A DNA stretch of 33,543 nucleotides, from contig DXDZ01000004.1 of NCBI GenBank assembly GCA_019115185.1, positions 1 to 33,543 of the forward strand, written 5' to 3'. This document shows positions 1-7,561 of the stretch, one piece after another (positions within the stretch are counted from its first letter, which is position 1; every line of letters starts with the position of its first letter). Both the position numbers and the translations under genes were made by a program. This stretch comes from Candidatus Agathobaculum merdipullorum. Its GTDB lineage: Bacteria > Bacillota > Clostridia > Oscillospirales > Butyricicoccaceae. The notes under the pieces are model-generated. The model ran no database searches and had not been told where the DNA came from. It was given only the letters and a program-made list of their open reading frames with translations.

Positions 1-3
1 CTG

Positions 4-1581
4 ATGGTGAGCAATATCCGCCTGCCGTTTGATGTGCAGGAGGAACAGGCGCTGGCTGAGGCGCGGCGCCTGACCGGTCTGGCGTCGGATGAGGTGCAGG
101 CCGCGGTGTATCGTGTCAGCATTGATGCACGGCGCGGCAAAATCTTTCGTGTATATTCGGTGCGTCTGGACGCGCCTACGGACGAAAAGGCATTTGCAGA
201 AAAACTGCAAATGCCCTTCGTGCGTTATAAACCGGATGAAAAACCGGCGGTTCCCTGCGGCAGCAAGCGGCTGGAACACCGCCCGGTGGTGGTCGGGCTG
301 GGGCCTGCGGGCCTGTTTGCGGCCTATACGCTGGCCAAACATGGTTATGCACCGCTGGTTCTGGAGCGCGGCGGGGATCTGGACGCGCGCGACCGCGCGG
401 TGGATGCCTTTTGGAGCGGCGGCGCGCTGGATACCGAAAGCAACATCCAGTTTGGCGAGGGCGGCGCAGGCGCGTATTCGGACGGCAAGCTGACCACGCG
501 CATCGGTGATCCGCTGTGCGATACCGTGCTGGAAACACTGGCAGCGCACGGCGCGCCGACCGATATCGTCAAAAAGGCCAAGCCCCATGTGGGTACGGAC
601 ATTCTGAAAGACGTAGTGCGCGCCATGCGGCGCGCGATCATCCAAAACGGCGGCGAGGTGCGATTTGGTACGCGCCTGACCGGCGTTTCGGTCAAAAACG
701 GCGCGCTGCGCAGTGTGCAGGCGGGCGGAGATGACATTGCCTGCGAGCGCGCTGTGCTGGCCATCGGCCACTCGGCGCGCGATACCTTTGATGCGCTGCA
801 TCAAAATGGGGTATACTTTGAGCCGAAGGCATTTTCGGTCGGCGTGCGTATCGAGCATCTGCAAAGCGAGATCGACCGTGCGCTGTACGGCAAATATGCC
901 GGGCATCCGCTGCTGCCGCCCGCAGAATACAATCTGTCCCGCCGCGAGGGCGGACGAGCCTGCTATTCGTTCTGCATGTGTCCGGGCGGCGTGGTTGTCG
1001 CGGCGCAGAGTGAGCAAAACACAGTTGTCACCAACGGTATGAGCTACCACGCGCGCGACGGCAAAAACGCCAATTCCGCGCTCGCGGTGTCGGTCGATCC
1101 GGCGGATTTTGACGACGGCACACCGTTCGGCGGTGTGGCGTTACAGCGGCACATCGAGCGTGCAGCGTTTGCGCAGACTGGCGCGTACCGCGCGCCCTGT
1201 CAGCGCGTGGGCGATTTTCTGGCGGGACGGCCAAGCACGCGCGCGGGCGTGGTGCAGCCGAGTTATCCGCTGGGCGTGCAGTTTGGTGAAGCAGCGGCGT
1301 GTCTGCCGACCTTCGCACAGAAGATGCTGCGGGACAGCCTGCCGTATTTCGGGCGTAAAATTCGCGGCTTTGATGCAGCCGACGCGCTGCTGACCGGGCC
1401 GGAGACTCGCACTTCGTCTCCGGTGCGCATGAAGCGCGGCGAGGATCTATTCGGCCTTGGCTGCGCGGGCGTGATCCCCTGCGGTGAGGGCGCGGGTTAC
1501 GCGGGCGGCATTATGTCCGCGGCGGTGGACGGCATTCGGGCTGCGCATCGAATTATGGAGGAATACGCGCCATTTGGCTGA
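4..1581 (+). CDS. NAD(P)/FAD-dependent oxidoreductase, COG2509 family
   Basis: A 525-residue flavoprotein of the uncharacterised FAD-dependent dehydrogenase family COG2509. The N-terminal ~85 residues form the small domain typical of the family, including the conserved SIDARRG stretch (39-45). A Rossmann dinucleotide site GLGPAG follows at 98-103, with the acidic residue ending the second strand in LERGG (~121). The family hallmark FGEGGAGAYSDGKLTTR spans 150-166. The C-terminus has the second flavin-contact segment rich in Gly (CGEGAGYAGGI). No membrane segment is seen, so it is probably cytosolic. The substrate is unknown. It lies 42 bases before an RseC-like redox membrane protein, which suggests but does not prove a shared redox role. 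The window opens 3 bases before the ATG and the frame stays open, so the true start could be a codon or two upstream. Confidence 0.88.
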   Translation: MVSNIRLPFDVQEEQALAEARRLTGLASDEVQAAVYRVSIDARRGKIFRVYSVRLDAPTDEKAFAEKLQMPFVRYKPDEKPAVPCGSKRLEHRPVVVGLGPAGLFAAYTLAKHGYAPLVLERGGDLDARDRAVDAFWSGGALDTESNIQFGEGGAGAYSDGKLTTRIGDPLCDTVLETLAAHGAPTDIVKKAKPHVGTDILKDVVRAMRRAIIQNGGEVRFGTRLTGVSVKNGALRSVQAGGDDIACERAVLAIGHSARDTFDALHQNGVYFEPKAFSVGVRIEHLQSEIDRALYGKYAGHPLLPPAEYNLSRREGGRACYSFCMCPGGVVVAAQSEQNTVVTNGMSYHARDGKNANSALAVSVDPADFDDGTPFGGVALQRHIERAAFAQTGAYRAPCQRVGDFLAGRPSTRAGVVQPSYPLGVQFGEAAACLPTFAQKMLRDSLPYFGRKIRGFDAADALLTGPETRTSSPVRMKRGEDLFGLGCAGVIPCGEGAGYAGGIMSAAVDGIRAAHRIMEEYAPFG

Positions 1582-1623
1582 TGTGCGCGCGAAACGCAAA
1601 CAAATAGAAACGGAGCGATCAAA

Positions 1624-2037
1624 TTGACCCAACAGGGAACGATTAAAAAGATATTGCCCGGCGGCATGGCGGAAATCGAAGTGACCCGCCGCTCGGCCTG
1701 CGGGCATGACTGCGCCAAGTGCGGCGGCTGCGGCGGATTGGAGACGCAGACGCTGTATGTCACCGCGCGCAACCGCGCGCAGGCGCAGGTGGGTGAGCGC
1801 GTGCTGATCGAAGGCGAAACCGGACAGGTGCTCAGCTATGCAGGACTGGTGTATTTGCTGCCGGTTGTGCTGTTTTTCGTCGGTTATGGCGCAGGAAGCG
1901 CCCTGCAAAAGGGTGCGGGGATATCCGCACTGTGCGGCGGCATACTGTTTGCCGCAGGCATCGTCGGAGCCATTCTGTTCAGCCATCAGATGAAGCGCAA
2001 GAACAGCGTACCGTTTGAAATTACAAAAAAGCTCTGA
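1624..2037 (+). CDS. RseC/MucC-like SoxR-reducing system protein
   Basis: A 137-residue protein matching the RseC/MucC family. It has a short N-terminal cytoplasmic domain with a four-cysteine cluster (C26, C30, C33, C36, spacing CX3CX2CX2C), a small beta-rich part, then two hydrophobic helices (about 70-92 and 98-120) and a basic C-terminal tail. In other bacteria RseC proteins accompany Rnf-type electron transport or modulate SoxR/sigma-E systems; in Firmicutes the role is unclear. The cysteine cluster could bind a metal or Fe-S centre (inference). The start is a TTG preceded by GGAG at 1611-1614 with 9 bases of spacing; no ATG would keep the cysteines. It likely shares a transcript with the upstream flavoprotein. 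Confidence 0.82.
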   Translation: MTQQGTIKKILPGGMAEIEVTRRSACGHDCAKCGGCGGLETQTLYVTARNRAQAQVGERVLIEGETGQVLSYAGLVYLLPVVLFFVGYGAGSALQKGAGISALCGGILFAAGIVGAILFSHQMKRKNSVPFEITKKL

Positions 2038-2077
2038 ATTTTTTGTGAATTTTTACTGATTTTGTGCCGATTGCCCT

Positions 2078-2105
2078 TGTGCTATCGGAAAAAGTTCGGT
2101 AAAAT
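2078..2105 (+). promoter_or_regulatory. Weak candidate promoter upstream of the DUF5685 gene
   Basis: TTGTGC (2078-2083) and TAAAAT (2100-2105) are separated by 16 bases in the 118-base AT-rich gap after the RseC gene. The -10 is good but the -35 is poor (3 of 6), so this is only a plausible start of the DUF5685-dnaJ transcript. Confidence 0.35.
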
Positions 2106-2121
2106 AGATTGAATACGCAAG

Positions 2122-2139
2122 GCCGTGTAATATCACGGC
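2122..2139 (+). repeat. Short inverted repeat in the leader of the DUF5685 gene
   Basis: GCCGTG (2122-2127) and CACGGC (2134-2139) form a perfect 6-base inverted repeat with a TAATAT centre, just upstream of the ribosome-binding GGAAAGGG at 2141-2148. It could be an operator or an RNA hairpin limiting translation. There is no T-run, so it is not a terminator. Confidence 0.4.
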
Positions 2140-2155
2140 GGGAAAGGGTTATGAA

Positions 2156-3040
2156 ATGTTTGGCTTTATCCGTCCGGTGAAGCCCGAGCTGCGGGTGAAA
2201 GAGGCTGACCGGTTCCAGCAGGTTTACTGCGGGCTGTGTCATGCGATCCGCGCACGATACGGCCGGTTTTATACCCTGTTCCTGAGCTATGACATGACGT
2301 TTTTTGCACTCGTAATCGGCAGCGGCCAGGAAGAGACTGCGCTGCCGTGCCGCAAACGATGCGACGCGCATCCGCTCACGCGGCGTCCGTGTGCCGCGCC
2401 TGATGAAGCGCTGGAACTGGCGGCCGATGTGAGCGTGCTGCTCACCTATCACAAATTCCGCGACAGTCTGGCCGACGAAAAAGGGCCGAAGCGTGCGCTG
2501 GCGTGGCTGCTGTGCCGGTTGGGACGGCGCGGATATGAACGCGCGCGGGCGCGTCTGCCCGAGACCGACGACGAAATGGTGCAGTCGCTTGCCGATTTGC
2601 AGCAGTTGGAGCGCGATCAGTGCGATTCAATGGATCGCGCGGCGGACGCTTCCGCACGGCTGACCGCGGCGGCAGTGCCGCACACCGGGGACGCGCGTGA
2701 GCGCGTGCTGCGGCAGATGTTTTACCACGTCGGGCGGTGGATCTACCTGCTGGACGCTGCACAGGACGTGGCGGAAGATCTGGAACAGGACAATTATAAT
2801 CCGGTGGTGCTGCGCTATGGGCTGCGCACGCCGGACCTGACAGAGATCAGACAGCCGCTTGAGCGCACGCTGGAGCGGTCGCTCGCCGATACCTGCATGG
2901 CGTATGACCTGCTGGATATAGGGCGGGACGCGGACCTGATCCGCAATATTATTTTTCTGGGTATGCCGCTGGTGACGAAACAGGTGCTGGACGGGACGTA
3001 CCAAACGAACGGAGGATGGGGCAAACATGGATCCCTATAA
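2156..3040 (+). CDS. DUF5685 family protein
   Basis: A 294-residue protein with the hallmarks of DUF5685, a Firmicutes family of unknown function. It starts MFGFIRPVKPEL, followed by the YCGLC motif (C25, C28) and LSYDMTFF (43-50), then a second cysteine group (C65, C69, then HPL, C79). The four cysteines plus His suggest a metal site, which is inference. The remainder is helical, with acidic motifs (DAAQDVAEDL, then QDNYNPV near 195-215) reminiscent of metal-binding helices of all-alpha enzymes. No membrane segment is evident. The ATG follows GGAAAGGG at 2141-2148. The 3' end overlaps the next gene, a J-domain protein, by 14 bases, so the two are translationally coupled and probably act together. 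I do not know its biochemical role. Confidence 0.75.
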   Translation: MFGFIRPVKPELRVKEADRFQQVYCGLCHAIRARYGRFYTLFLSYDMTFFALVIGSGQEETALPCRKRCDAHPLTRRPCAAPDEALELAADVSVLLTYHKFRDSLADEKGPKRALAWLLCRLGRRGYERARARLPETDDEMVQSLADLQQLERDQCDSMDRAADASARLTAAAVPHTGDARERVLRQMFYHVGRWIYLLDAAQDVAEDLEQDNYNPVVLRYGLRTPDLTEIRQPLERTLERSLADTCMAYDLLDIGRDADLIRNIIFLGMPLVTKQVLDGTYQTNGGWGKHGSL

Positions 3041-3650
3041 GGTGCTCGGCGTTACGCCGCAGACAAGCGACGACGACGTCAAACGCGCTTACCGCGAGCT
3101 GGCGCGCAAGTATCATCCAGACAACTATATCAACAATCCGCTTGCCGATCTGGCCGAGGCCCGCATGAAGGAAATCAACGAGGCCTACGACATGATTATG
3201 AACGAGCGCGCAGGCAAAACTTCGTCCGGCGCATCGGGCGGACAGCAGTACAGCGGCGGGCAGCAGTATGGCGGAAGCCAGCAGCAGCGCGCTTATTCGG
3301 GCGCGAACGCTTCGCTGTACAGTCAGGTGCGGCAGGCGATCAATCAGGGCAATCTGGGCATGGCCGAAGCGTTGCTGCAACGTGCAAACGGCCGCGACGC
3401 GGAGTGGTTCTACCTGATGGGCACGGTGTACTACCGCAAGGGCTGGTATGACGAGGCCGCGCGGGCCTATACGCAGGCCTGCCAGATGGATCCGTCCAAC
3501 ATGGAGTACCGCACCGCGCTCAACAACCTGAACATGTCGGGCGGCTACGGCGGCTATCGACCCATGCAGGAGGCCAATCTGTGTGACTTCTGCGTGCAGC
3601 TCGCGGTCTGTAACTGCTGCCTGAATGCCTGCTGCAACGCAGGATGCTGA
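3027..3650 (+). CDS. J-domain (DnaJ-like) protein with Cys-rich C-terminus
   Basis: A 207-residue co-chaperone-like protein. Residues 1-65 form a J domain with the HPD tripeptide at 30-32, which in this family stimulates an Hsp70 (DnaK) ATPase. A low-complexity Gly/Gln/Ser/Tyr linker spans about 67-95. Then comes a helical repeat segment resembling one or two TPR units (about 97-168). The tail (from about 185) contains nine cysteines in CDFCVQLAVCNCCLNACC-like order, suggesting metal binding. It lacks the zinc-finger and substrate domains of true DnaJ, so it is a specialised J protein and not the main chaperone. The start has a GGAGG at 3011-3015. It overlaps the DUF5685 gene and is followed after one base by a membrane-protein gene. 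Confidence 0.85.
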   Translation: MDPYKVLGVTPQTSDDDVKRAYRELARKYHPDNYINNPLADLAEARMKEINEAYDMIMNERAGKTSSGASGGQQYSGGQQYGGSQQQRAYSGANASLYSQVRQAINQGNLGMAEALLQRANGRDAEWFYLMGTVYYRKGWYDEAARAYTQACQMDPSNMEYRTALNNLNMSGGYGGYRPMQEANLCDFCVQLAVCNCCLNACCNAGC

Positions 3651-3651
3651 T

Positions 3652-4155
3652 ATGAACACGAAGGAAATCGCGCGCGGCGGCCTGCTGGCCGCAGCCGCCG
3701 TGGCGCTGTTATATGTGGGCGGAGCGGCGATATCGGTCGGCCCGGCGGCCTGTCTGGTGGCGGGCGTGACCTCGGCGGTGCCGCTTTTGAAGCGCGCGCG
3801 GCTGAAAACCGCAGTGACGCTGTATCTGGCGGTGGCGATCCTGTCCGCGCTGCTTGTGCCGCGCAAGATGGTGGTGGCGGCATATGTGCTGTTTTGCGGC
3901 CTGTATCCGATTGTAAAATTCTGCGTGGAATGTTATGTGCCGCGCCGGAGACAGATGGATCTCAAGCTGGCGTATTTCAATATCATGCTGGTGATTGCGG
4001 CTGCACTTGCGATTTTTGTTTTCCTGCCGCAGTTCTCTTTGAGCGGTTTTCGGCTCTTGGCGGTATGGGTTGCTGCCAATATTGTATTTGTTATCTATGA
4101 CGTGGCGTTGTCTCGGCTGATCGCACTGCTGCGCAGAAGCCTGCCGCCCGATTGA
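3652..4155 (+). CDS. Small integral membrane protein of unknown function
   Basis: A 167-residue, very hydrophobic protein with about five predicted membrane helices (near 10-27, 31-45, 52-68, 72-90 and two closely spaced helices from about 106 to 155). Basic loops (KRAR, PRRRQ) sit between the helices and the C-terminus is Arg-rich. I recognise no family. The ATG at 3652 comes one base after the stop of the J-domain gene with AGGA at 3641-3644; an in-frame upstream start at 3625 lies inside that gene and would add a polar extension, so I prefer 3652. It belongs to the DUF5685-dnaJ-membrane gene set and may act with them at the membrane (inference from position only). Confidence 0.7.
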   Translation: MNTKEIARGGLLAAAAVALLYVGGAAISVGPAACLVAGVTSAVPLLKRARLKTAVTLYLAVAILSALLVPRKMVVAAYVLFCGLYPIVKFCVECYVPRRRQMDLKLAYFNIMLVIAAALAIFVFLPQFSLSGFRLLAVWVAANIVFVIYDVALSRLIALLRRSLPPD

Positions 4156-4169
4156 GAAGGGGAAAAATT

Positions 4170-5045
4170 ATGAAAAGTATGACCGGCTATGGCCGTGCGA
4201 AAGAGGAACGGGACGGCAAGACCATCACGGTCGAGCTGCGCGCCGTCAACCACCGCTATCTGGACTGCACGGTGAAAGCGCCGCGGCAGTACGGTTTTCT
4301 GGATGACGCGGTCAAAAAAGCTGCGGCTGCCCGCATTGCGCGCGGCAAGGTGGAAATTTTCGTCGGCGTGGAGGTAGAAGAAGGCGGCGACGTGGCCGTC
4401 ACGGTCAACCATCAGCTGGCAAAGCGCTATCTGGACGCGCTGCACGACCTGAGCGAAACCTATGGCCTGCGCGACGATGTGACCGTGATGACGCTGGCCA
4501 AGCTGCCGGATGTGCTCGGTTCGGAGCGCATCGAGCAGGATGCCGAAGCGATGACCCGCGAAGTGCTTGCGGTTTTTGACAAGGCGTGTGACGGGTTCGA
4601 CCAGATGCGTCTGCGCGAGGGCGAAAAACTGGCTGAGGACGTGCGCAGCCGCTGTGCGGCGATCGAGCGCATGGTCGGCGAGGTCGAAACGCGCTCGCCC
4701 GAGCGGGTCAAAGAGTACCGTGAAAAGCTGCTCGCCCGCATGCAGGAGGTGCTGGCGGATACCAGCATCGACGAGACGCGCATTTTGACCGAAGCGGCGA
4801 TTTATGCCGACAAGACCGCGGTGGATGAGGAAACCGTGCGTCTGCGCAGCCATTTGCATCAGATGGACGGTATGCTGCAAGAAACGCAGCCGATCGGCCG
4901 CAAGCTGGATTTTCTGGTGCAGGAGATGAACCGCGAGGCTAACACCATCGGCTCCAAGGCGAACGACGTGGCAATGGCGCGCATTGTGGTGGACATCAAG
5001 AGCGAGATTGAAAAGATCCGCGAGCAGATTCAGAATATCGAATAA
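4170..5045 (+). CDS. yicC: YicC/YloC family endoribonuclease
   Basis: A 291-residue protein beginning MKSMTGYGRA, the near-invariant N-terminus of the YicC/YloC family. The C-terminal DUF1732 part carries the conserved FLVQEMNREANTIGSKA (about 250-266) with its Glu/Asn/Arg cluster. E. coli YicC is a metal-dependent endoribonuclease that acts on a small RNA; the Firmicutes YloC protein is the orthologue by position next to remA and gmk. The chosen ATG at 4170 follows GAAGGGG, whereas the longer frame start at 4152 overlaps the membrane-protein gene and has no conserved sequence. It begins the classic yloC-remA-gmk-rpoZ-coaBC-priA series. Confidence 0.93.
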   Translation: MKSMTGYGRAKEERDGKTITVELRAVNHRYLDCTVKAPRQYGFLDDAVKKAAAARIARGKVEIFVGVEVEEGGDVAVTVNHQLAKRYLDALHDLSETYGLRDDVTVMTLAKLPDVLGSERIEQDAEAMTREVLAVFDKACDGFDQMRLREGEKLAEDVRSRCAAIERMVGEVETRSPERVKEYREKLLARMQEVLADTSIDETRILTEAAIYADKTAVDEETVRLRSHLHQMDGMLQETQPIGRKLDFLVQEMNREANTIGSKANDVAMARIVVDIKSEIEKIREQIQNIE

Positions 5046-5066
5046 TCATCAAAGGGGGCGGCTCGG

Positions 5067-5330
5067 GTGAAACTCATCAATATCGGGTTCGGCAATATGG
5101 TGGCCTCGTCCCGGCTGATTGCAATTGTCAGTCCGGAATCGGCGCCGGTCAAGCGCACTGTGCAGGAGGCGCGTGACCGCGGCATGGTGATCGACGGCAC
5201 CTATGGCCGCCGCACCCGCGCTGTATTGATTATGGACAGCGACCATGTGGTGCTCAGCGCCCTGCAGCCGGAAACAGTGGCCGCACGCTTTGCGGGCGAT
5301 GCGGAGGAAGGAGCGAGCGAAGATGCGTAA
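5067..5330 (+). CDS. remA: Extracellular matrix regulatory protein RemA (DUF370)
   Basis: An 87-residue member of the RemA/DUF370 family. In Bacillus subtilis RemA is a DNA-binding activator of biofilm matrix operons and osmoprotection genes, and forms a ring-shaped oligomer. The start [20 protein letters not shown] (22-30) and the [19 protein letters not shown] segment (about 47-65) match the family well. It uses a GTG start with AAAGGGGG at 5051-5058. Its tail overlaps gmk by 8 bases, as expected in the conserved order. Confidence 0.94.
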   Translation: MKLINIGFGNMVASSRLIAIVSPESAPVKRTVQEARDRGMVIDGTYGRRTRAVLIMDSDHVVLSALQPETVAARFAGDAEEGASEDA

Positions 5331-5883
5331 AGGAACCTTATATGTATTCACCGGTCCGTCCGGCGCAGGCAAAGGCACGCTGCTCGCGCGCCTGCAAGCA
5401 CAGGACGACCGCCTGTTCTATTCGATTTCCGCGACGACACGCGCGCCGCGTCCGGGTGAAACCGACGGCGTGCAGTATTATTTCCTCTCCAAGGCGGAGT
5501 TTGAGGAAAAAATCGCGCAGAACGCCTTTTTGGAGCATGCGCGCTATGTGGATAATTATTATGGCACGCTGGAAGCGCCGGTCAACGAAAAGTTGGAGCA
5601 AGGCTTTGATGTCGTTCTGGAGATCGAGGTGCAGGGCGCGATGCAGGTGCATGAAAAGCGGCCGGATGCTGTGATGGTATTCATCGCGCCGCCGTCGTTT
5701 GAAGAGCTCGCTGCGCGGCTGCGCGGACGCGGAACCGAGGACGAGGAAAAGGTGCTCAAACGGCTGGAAACCGCCAAAGAGGAACTGAAACATCAGAATG
5801 AGTTCGATTATGTGGTCGTCAACGACCAGCTGGACCGCGCAGTTGAGGAACTCAAGGGCATTCTGGCAAAGCGCCGTACATAA
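5323..5883 (+). CDS. gmk: Guanylate kinase
   Basis: A 186-residue guanylate kinase, which phosphorylates GMP to GDP with ATP in purine nucleotide metabolism. The P-loop GPSGAGKG is at 11-18, and the GMP-binding [11 protein letters not shown] segment at about 33-43 with its Arg and Ser. YVDNYYGT and the lid region ([11 protein letters not shown], about 130-140) follow. Length is normal. The ATG at 5323 was chosen because it has a GGAGG just upstream and the protein would otherwise carry an unrelated 26-residue extension read through remA. It overlaps remA by 8 bases. Confidence 0.96.
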   Translation: MRKGTLYVFTGPSGAGKGTLLARLQAQDDRLFYSISATTRAPRPGETDGVQYYFLSKAEFEEKIAQNAFLEHARYVDNYYGTLEAPVNEKLEQGFDVVLEIEVQGAMQVHEKRPDAVMVFIAPPSFEELAARLRGRGTEDEEKVLKRLETAKEELKHQNEFDYVVVNDQLDRAVEELKGILAKRRT

Positions 5884-5939
5884 TGGCGCAGGTTCTTTCA
5901 TAAATAATACAAAGGGTAATATAAGGAGATTGGATTACT

Positions 5940-6332
5940 ATGCTGAAACCTTCGATGCAGGAACTGATGAAACGTGTGGGCAACCGCTATCTGCTGGTCA
6001 ATCTGGCTGCGCAGCGCGCCCGCGATATCGCCGATCATGCCGAGGAAACCGGCGAGCAGCTGCCGGATAAGGCGGTAAAGCTGGCGCTGGACGAGATTGC
6101 AGCCGGTACGATCGTGTACCGTCCGGGCCCGCGCACCACGCCGGTGATCGCGCAGAATAACGCGATCGCGGCGGCCATGGTCGATGTGGATGACTCGCTC
6201 GATCTGGACGAGAATGAGGACGCGGTTTCCGACGAGGATGCTGCCGACGAGCACGAGGACGAAACCCGCCGTCTGGACGAGTTTGACGATCATGAGCTGG
6301 ACGACGGCGACGTGCCGGAGGAGGACCGCTGA
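5940..6332 (+). CDS. rpoZ: DNA-directed RNA polymerase omega subunit
   Basis: A 130-residue omega subunit that helps assemble and stabilise beta' in RNA polymerase. Residues 1-60 show the family pattern: MLKPSMQELM, then NRYLLVNLAAQRAR (15-28) and DKAVKLALDEIAAG. Length is above the common 65-90 residues because of a long acidic tail from about residue 81, rich in Asp and Glu. Such tails vary between clostridia, and its role is not known to me. The start has AAGGAG at 5923-5928. Only 3 bases separate it from coaBC. Confidence 0.93.
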   Translation: MLKPSMQELMKRVGNRYLLVNLAAQRARDIADHAEETGEQLPDKAVKLALDEIAAGTIVYRPGPRTTPVIAQNNAIAAAMVDVDDSLDLDENEDAVSDEDAADEHEDETRRLDEFDDHELDDGDVPEEDR

Positions 6333-6335
6333 GCC

Positions 6336-7535
6336 ATGCATCTGGCTGGGAAAACCGTGGTGCTGTGCGTGACGGGCGGCATCGCGGCCTACAAAGCCGC
6401 CGACCTGACCAGCAAGCTGCGGCAGGCCGGAGCGACGGTGCGTGTGCTGATGACCAAATCGGCAACGCAGTTTATCTCCCCCATCACGTTTGAAACGCTG
6501 TCGGGGTATCGCACGGTGGTGGACACCTTTGACCGCAATTTTGCGTGGGAGGTCGAGCATATTTCGCTGGCGAAGGCCGCGGATGTGTTCGTCATCGCGC
6601 CCGCAACGGCCAATATCATCGCAAAAGCCGCGCACGGCATCGCGGATGATATGGTTTCGACAACGCTGCTGGCCACTAAAGCGCCGGTGGTGATCGCGCC
6701 CGCGATGAACACCGGCATGTACGACAATCCGGTGACGCAGCAAAACCTGAACACCCTGCGCGAGCGGGGCTTTCATATCATCGACCCGGCCGCGGGGCAT
6801 CTCGCCTGCGGCGACACCGGCCGCGGCAAGCTGCCGGACACACCGACGCTGCTGCACGGCATCGAGCAGGCGCTCACGCCGCAGGACCTCAAGGGGCTGC
6901 GTGTGCTGGTCACCGCCGGGCCGACGCAGGAGGCGCTCGATCCGGTACGCTTTTTGTCCAACCACTCGTCGGGCAAGATGGGGTATGCCATTGCGGCACG
7001 CGCGGCGATGCGCGGCGCGGATGTGACGCTGGTCTCCGGTCCGACTGCGTTGGCAACGCCACTCGGCGTGCAGCGTGTGGATATCGTCTCCGCGCGCGAC
7101 ATGTACGACGCGGTGATTTCCCGAGCAGATGCACAGGACATCATCATCAAAGCTGCCGCGGTGGGCGATTACCGTCCCGCGCAGACGGCAGACGAAAAGC
7201 TCAAAAAGAGCGACGACGATTTGACCGTCGCGCTCGTGCGCAACCCGGATATTCTGGCAGAACTTGGCCGGAATAAGCGGCCGGGGCAGCAACTTTGCGG
7301 CTTTGCGATGGAGACGCAAAACCTTTTGGAGAATGCCGCCGACAAGCTGCGCCGCAAAAACTGCGATATGCTGGTTGCGAACTCTTTGCGCGACAAGGGC
7401 GCGGGCTTCGGAACGGATACCAACGCCGTGACCCTACTGTTTGCGGACGGCACGCGCGAAACCCCGCCGCTCATGCCCAAAGAGGACGTGGCGGACGTAA
7501 TTTTCGACCGCTTGCTGGCAATGCGGGCAAACTAA
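6336..7535 (+). CDS. coaBC: Bifunctional phosphopantothenoylcysteine decarboxylase / phosphopantothenate-cysteine ligase
   Basis: A 399-residue CoaBC (Dfp) protein that catalyses two successive steps of coenzyme A synthesis: joining cysteine to 4'-phosphopantothenate, and decarboxylating the product. The N-terminal CoaC flavoprotein domain (1-185) has VTGGIAAYK (12-20), the catalytic His (H75 in VEHISL), the PAMN motif (122-125) and the conserved Cys in LACGDTGRG (C158). The CoaB domain (from ~188) has VTAGPTQEALDPVR and SNHSSGKMG (208-216), and KKSDDDLTVALVRNPDIL near 290-308, including the conserved Lys. Length is normal. It sits in the rpoZ-coaBC-priA order typical of Firmicutes. Confidence 0.96.
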   Translation: MHLAGKTVVLCVTGGIAAYKAADLTSKLRQAGATVRVLMTKSATQFISPITFETLSGYRTVVDTFDRNFAWEVEHISLAKAADVFVIAPATANIIAKAAHGIADDMVSTTLLATKAPVVIAPAMNTGMYDNPVTQQNLNTLRERGFHIIDPAAGHLACGDTGRGKLPDTPTLLHGIEQALTPQDLKGLRVLVTAGPTQEALDPVRFLSNHSSGKMGYAIAARAAMRGADVTLVSGPTALATPLGVQRVDIVSARDMYDAVISRADAQDIIIKAAAVGDYRPAQTADEKLKKSDDDLTVALVRNPDILAELGRNKRPGQQLCGFAMETQNLLENAADKLRRKNCDMLVANSLRDKGAGFGTDTNAVTLLFADGTRETPPLMPKEDVADVIFDRLLAMRAN

Positions 7536-7561
7536 ACTGGAAAGAGAAAGGAGTATAGCGG

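Noticed and set aside
2949-3866. 305-codon minus-strand frame opposite the J-domain and membrane genes
   Set aside because: Low-complexity composition and full overlap with two well-supported plus-strand genes; a by-product of GC-rich codon use.
5898-7319. 473-codon minus-strand frame opposite rpoZ/coaBC
   Set aside because: His/Arg-rich mirror of coaBC with no recognisable domain; rpoZ and coaBC are certain.
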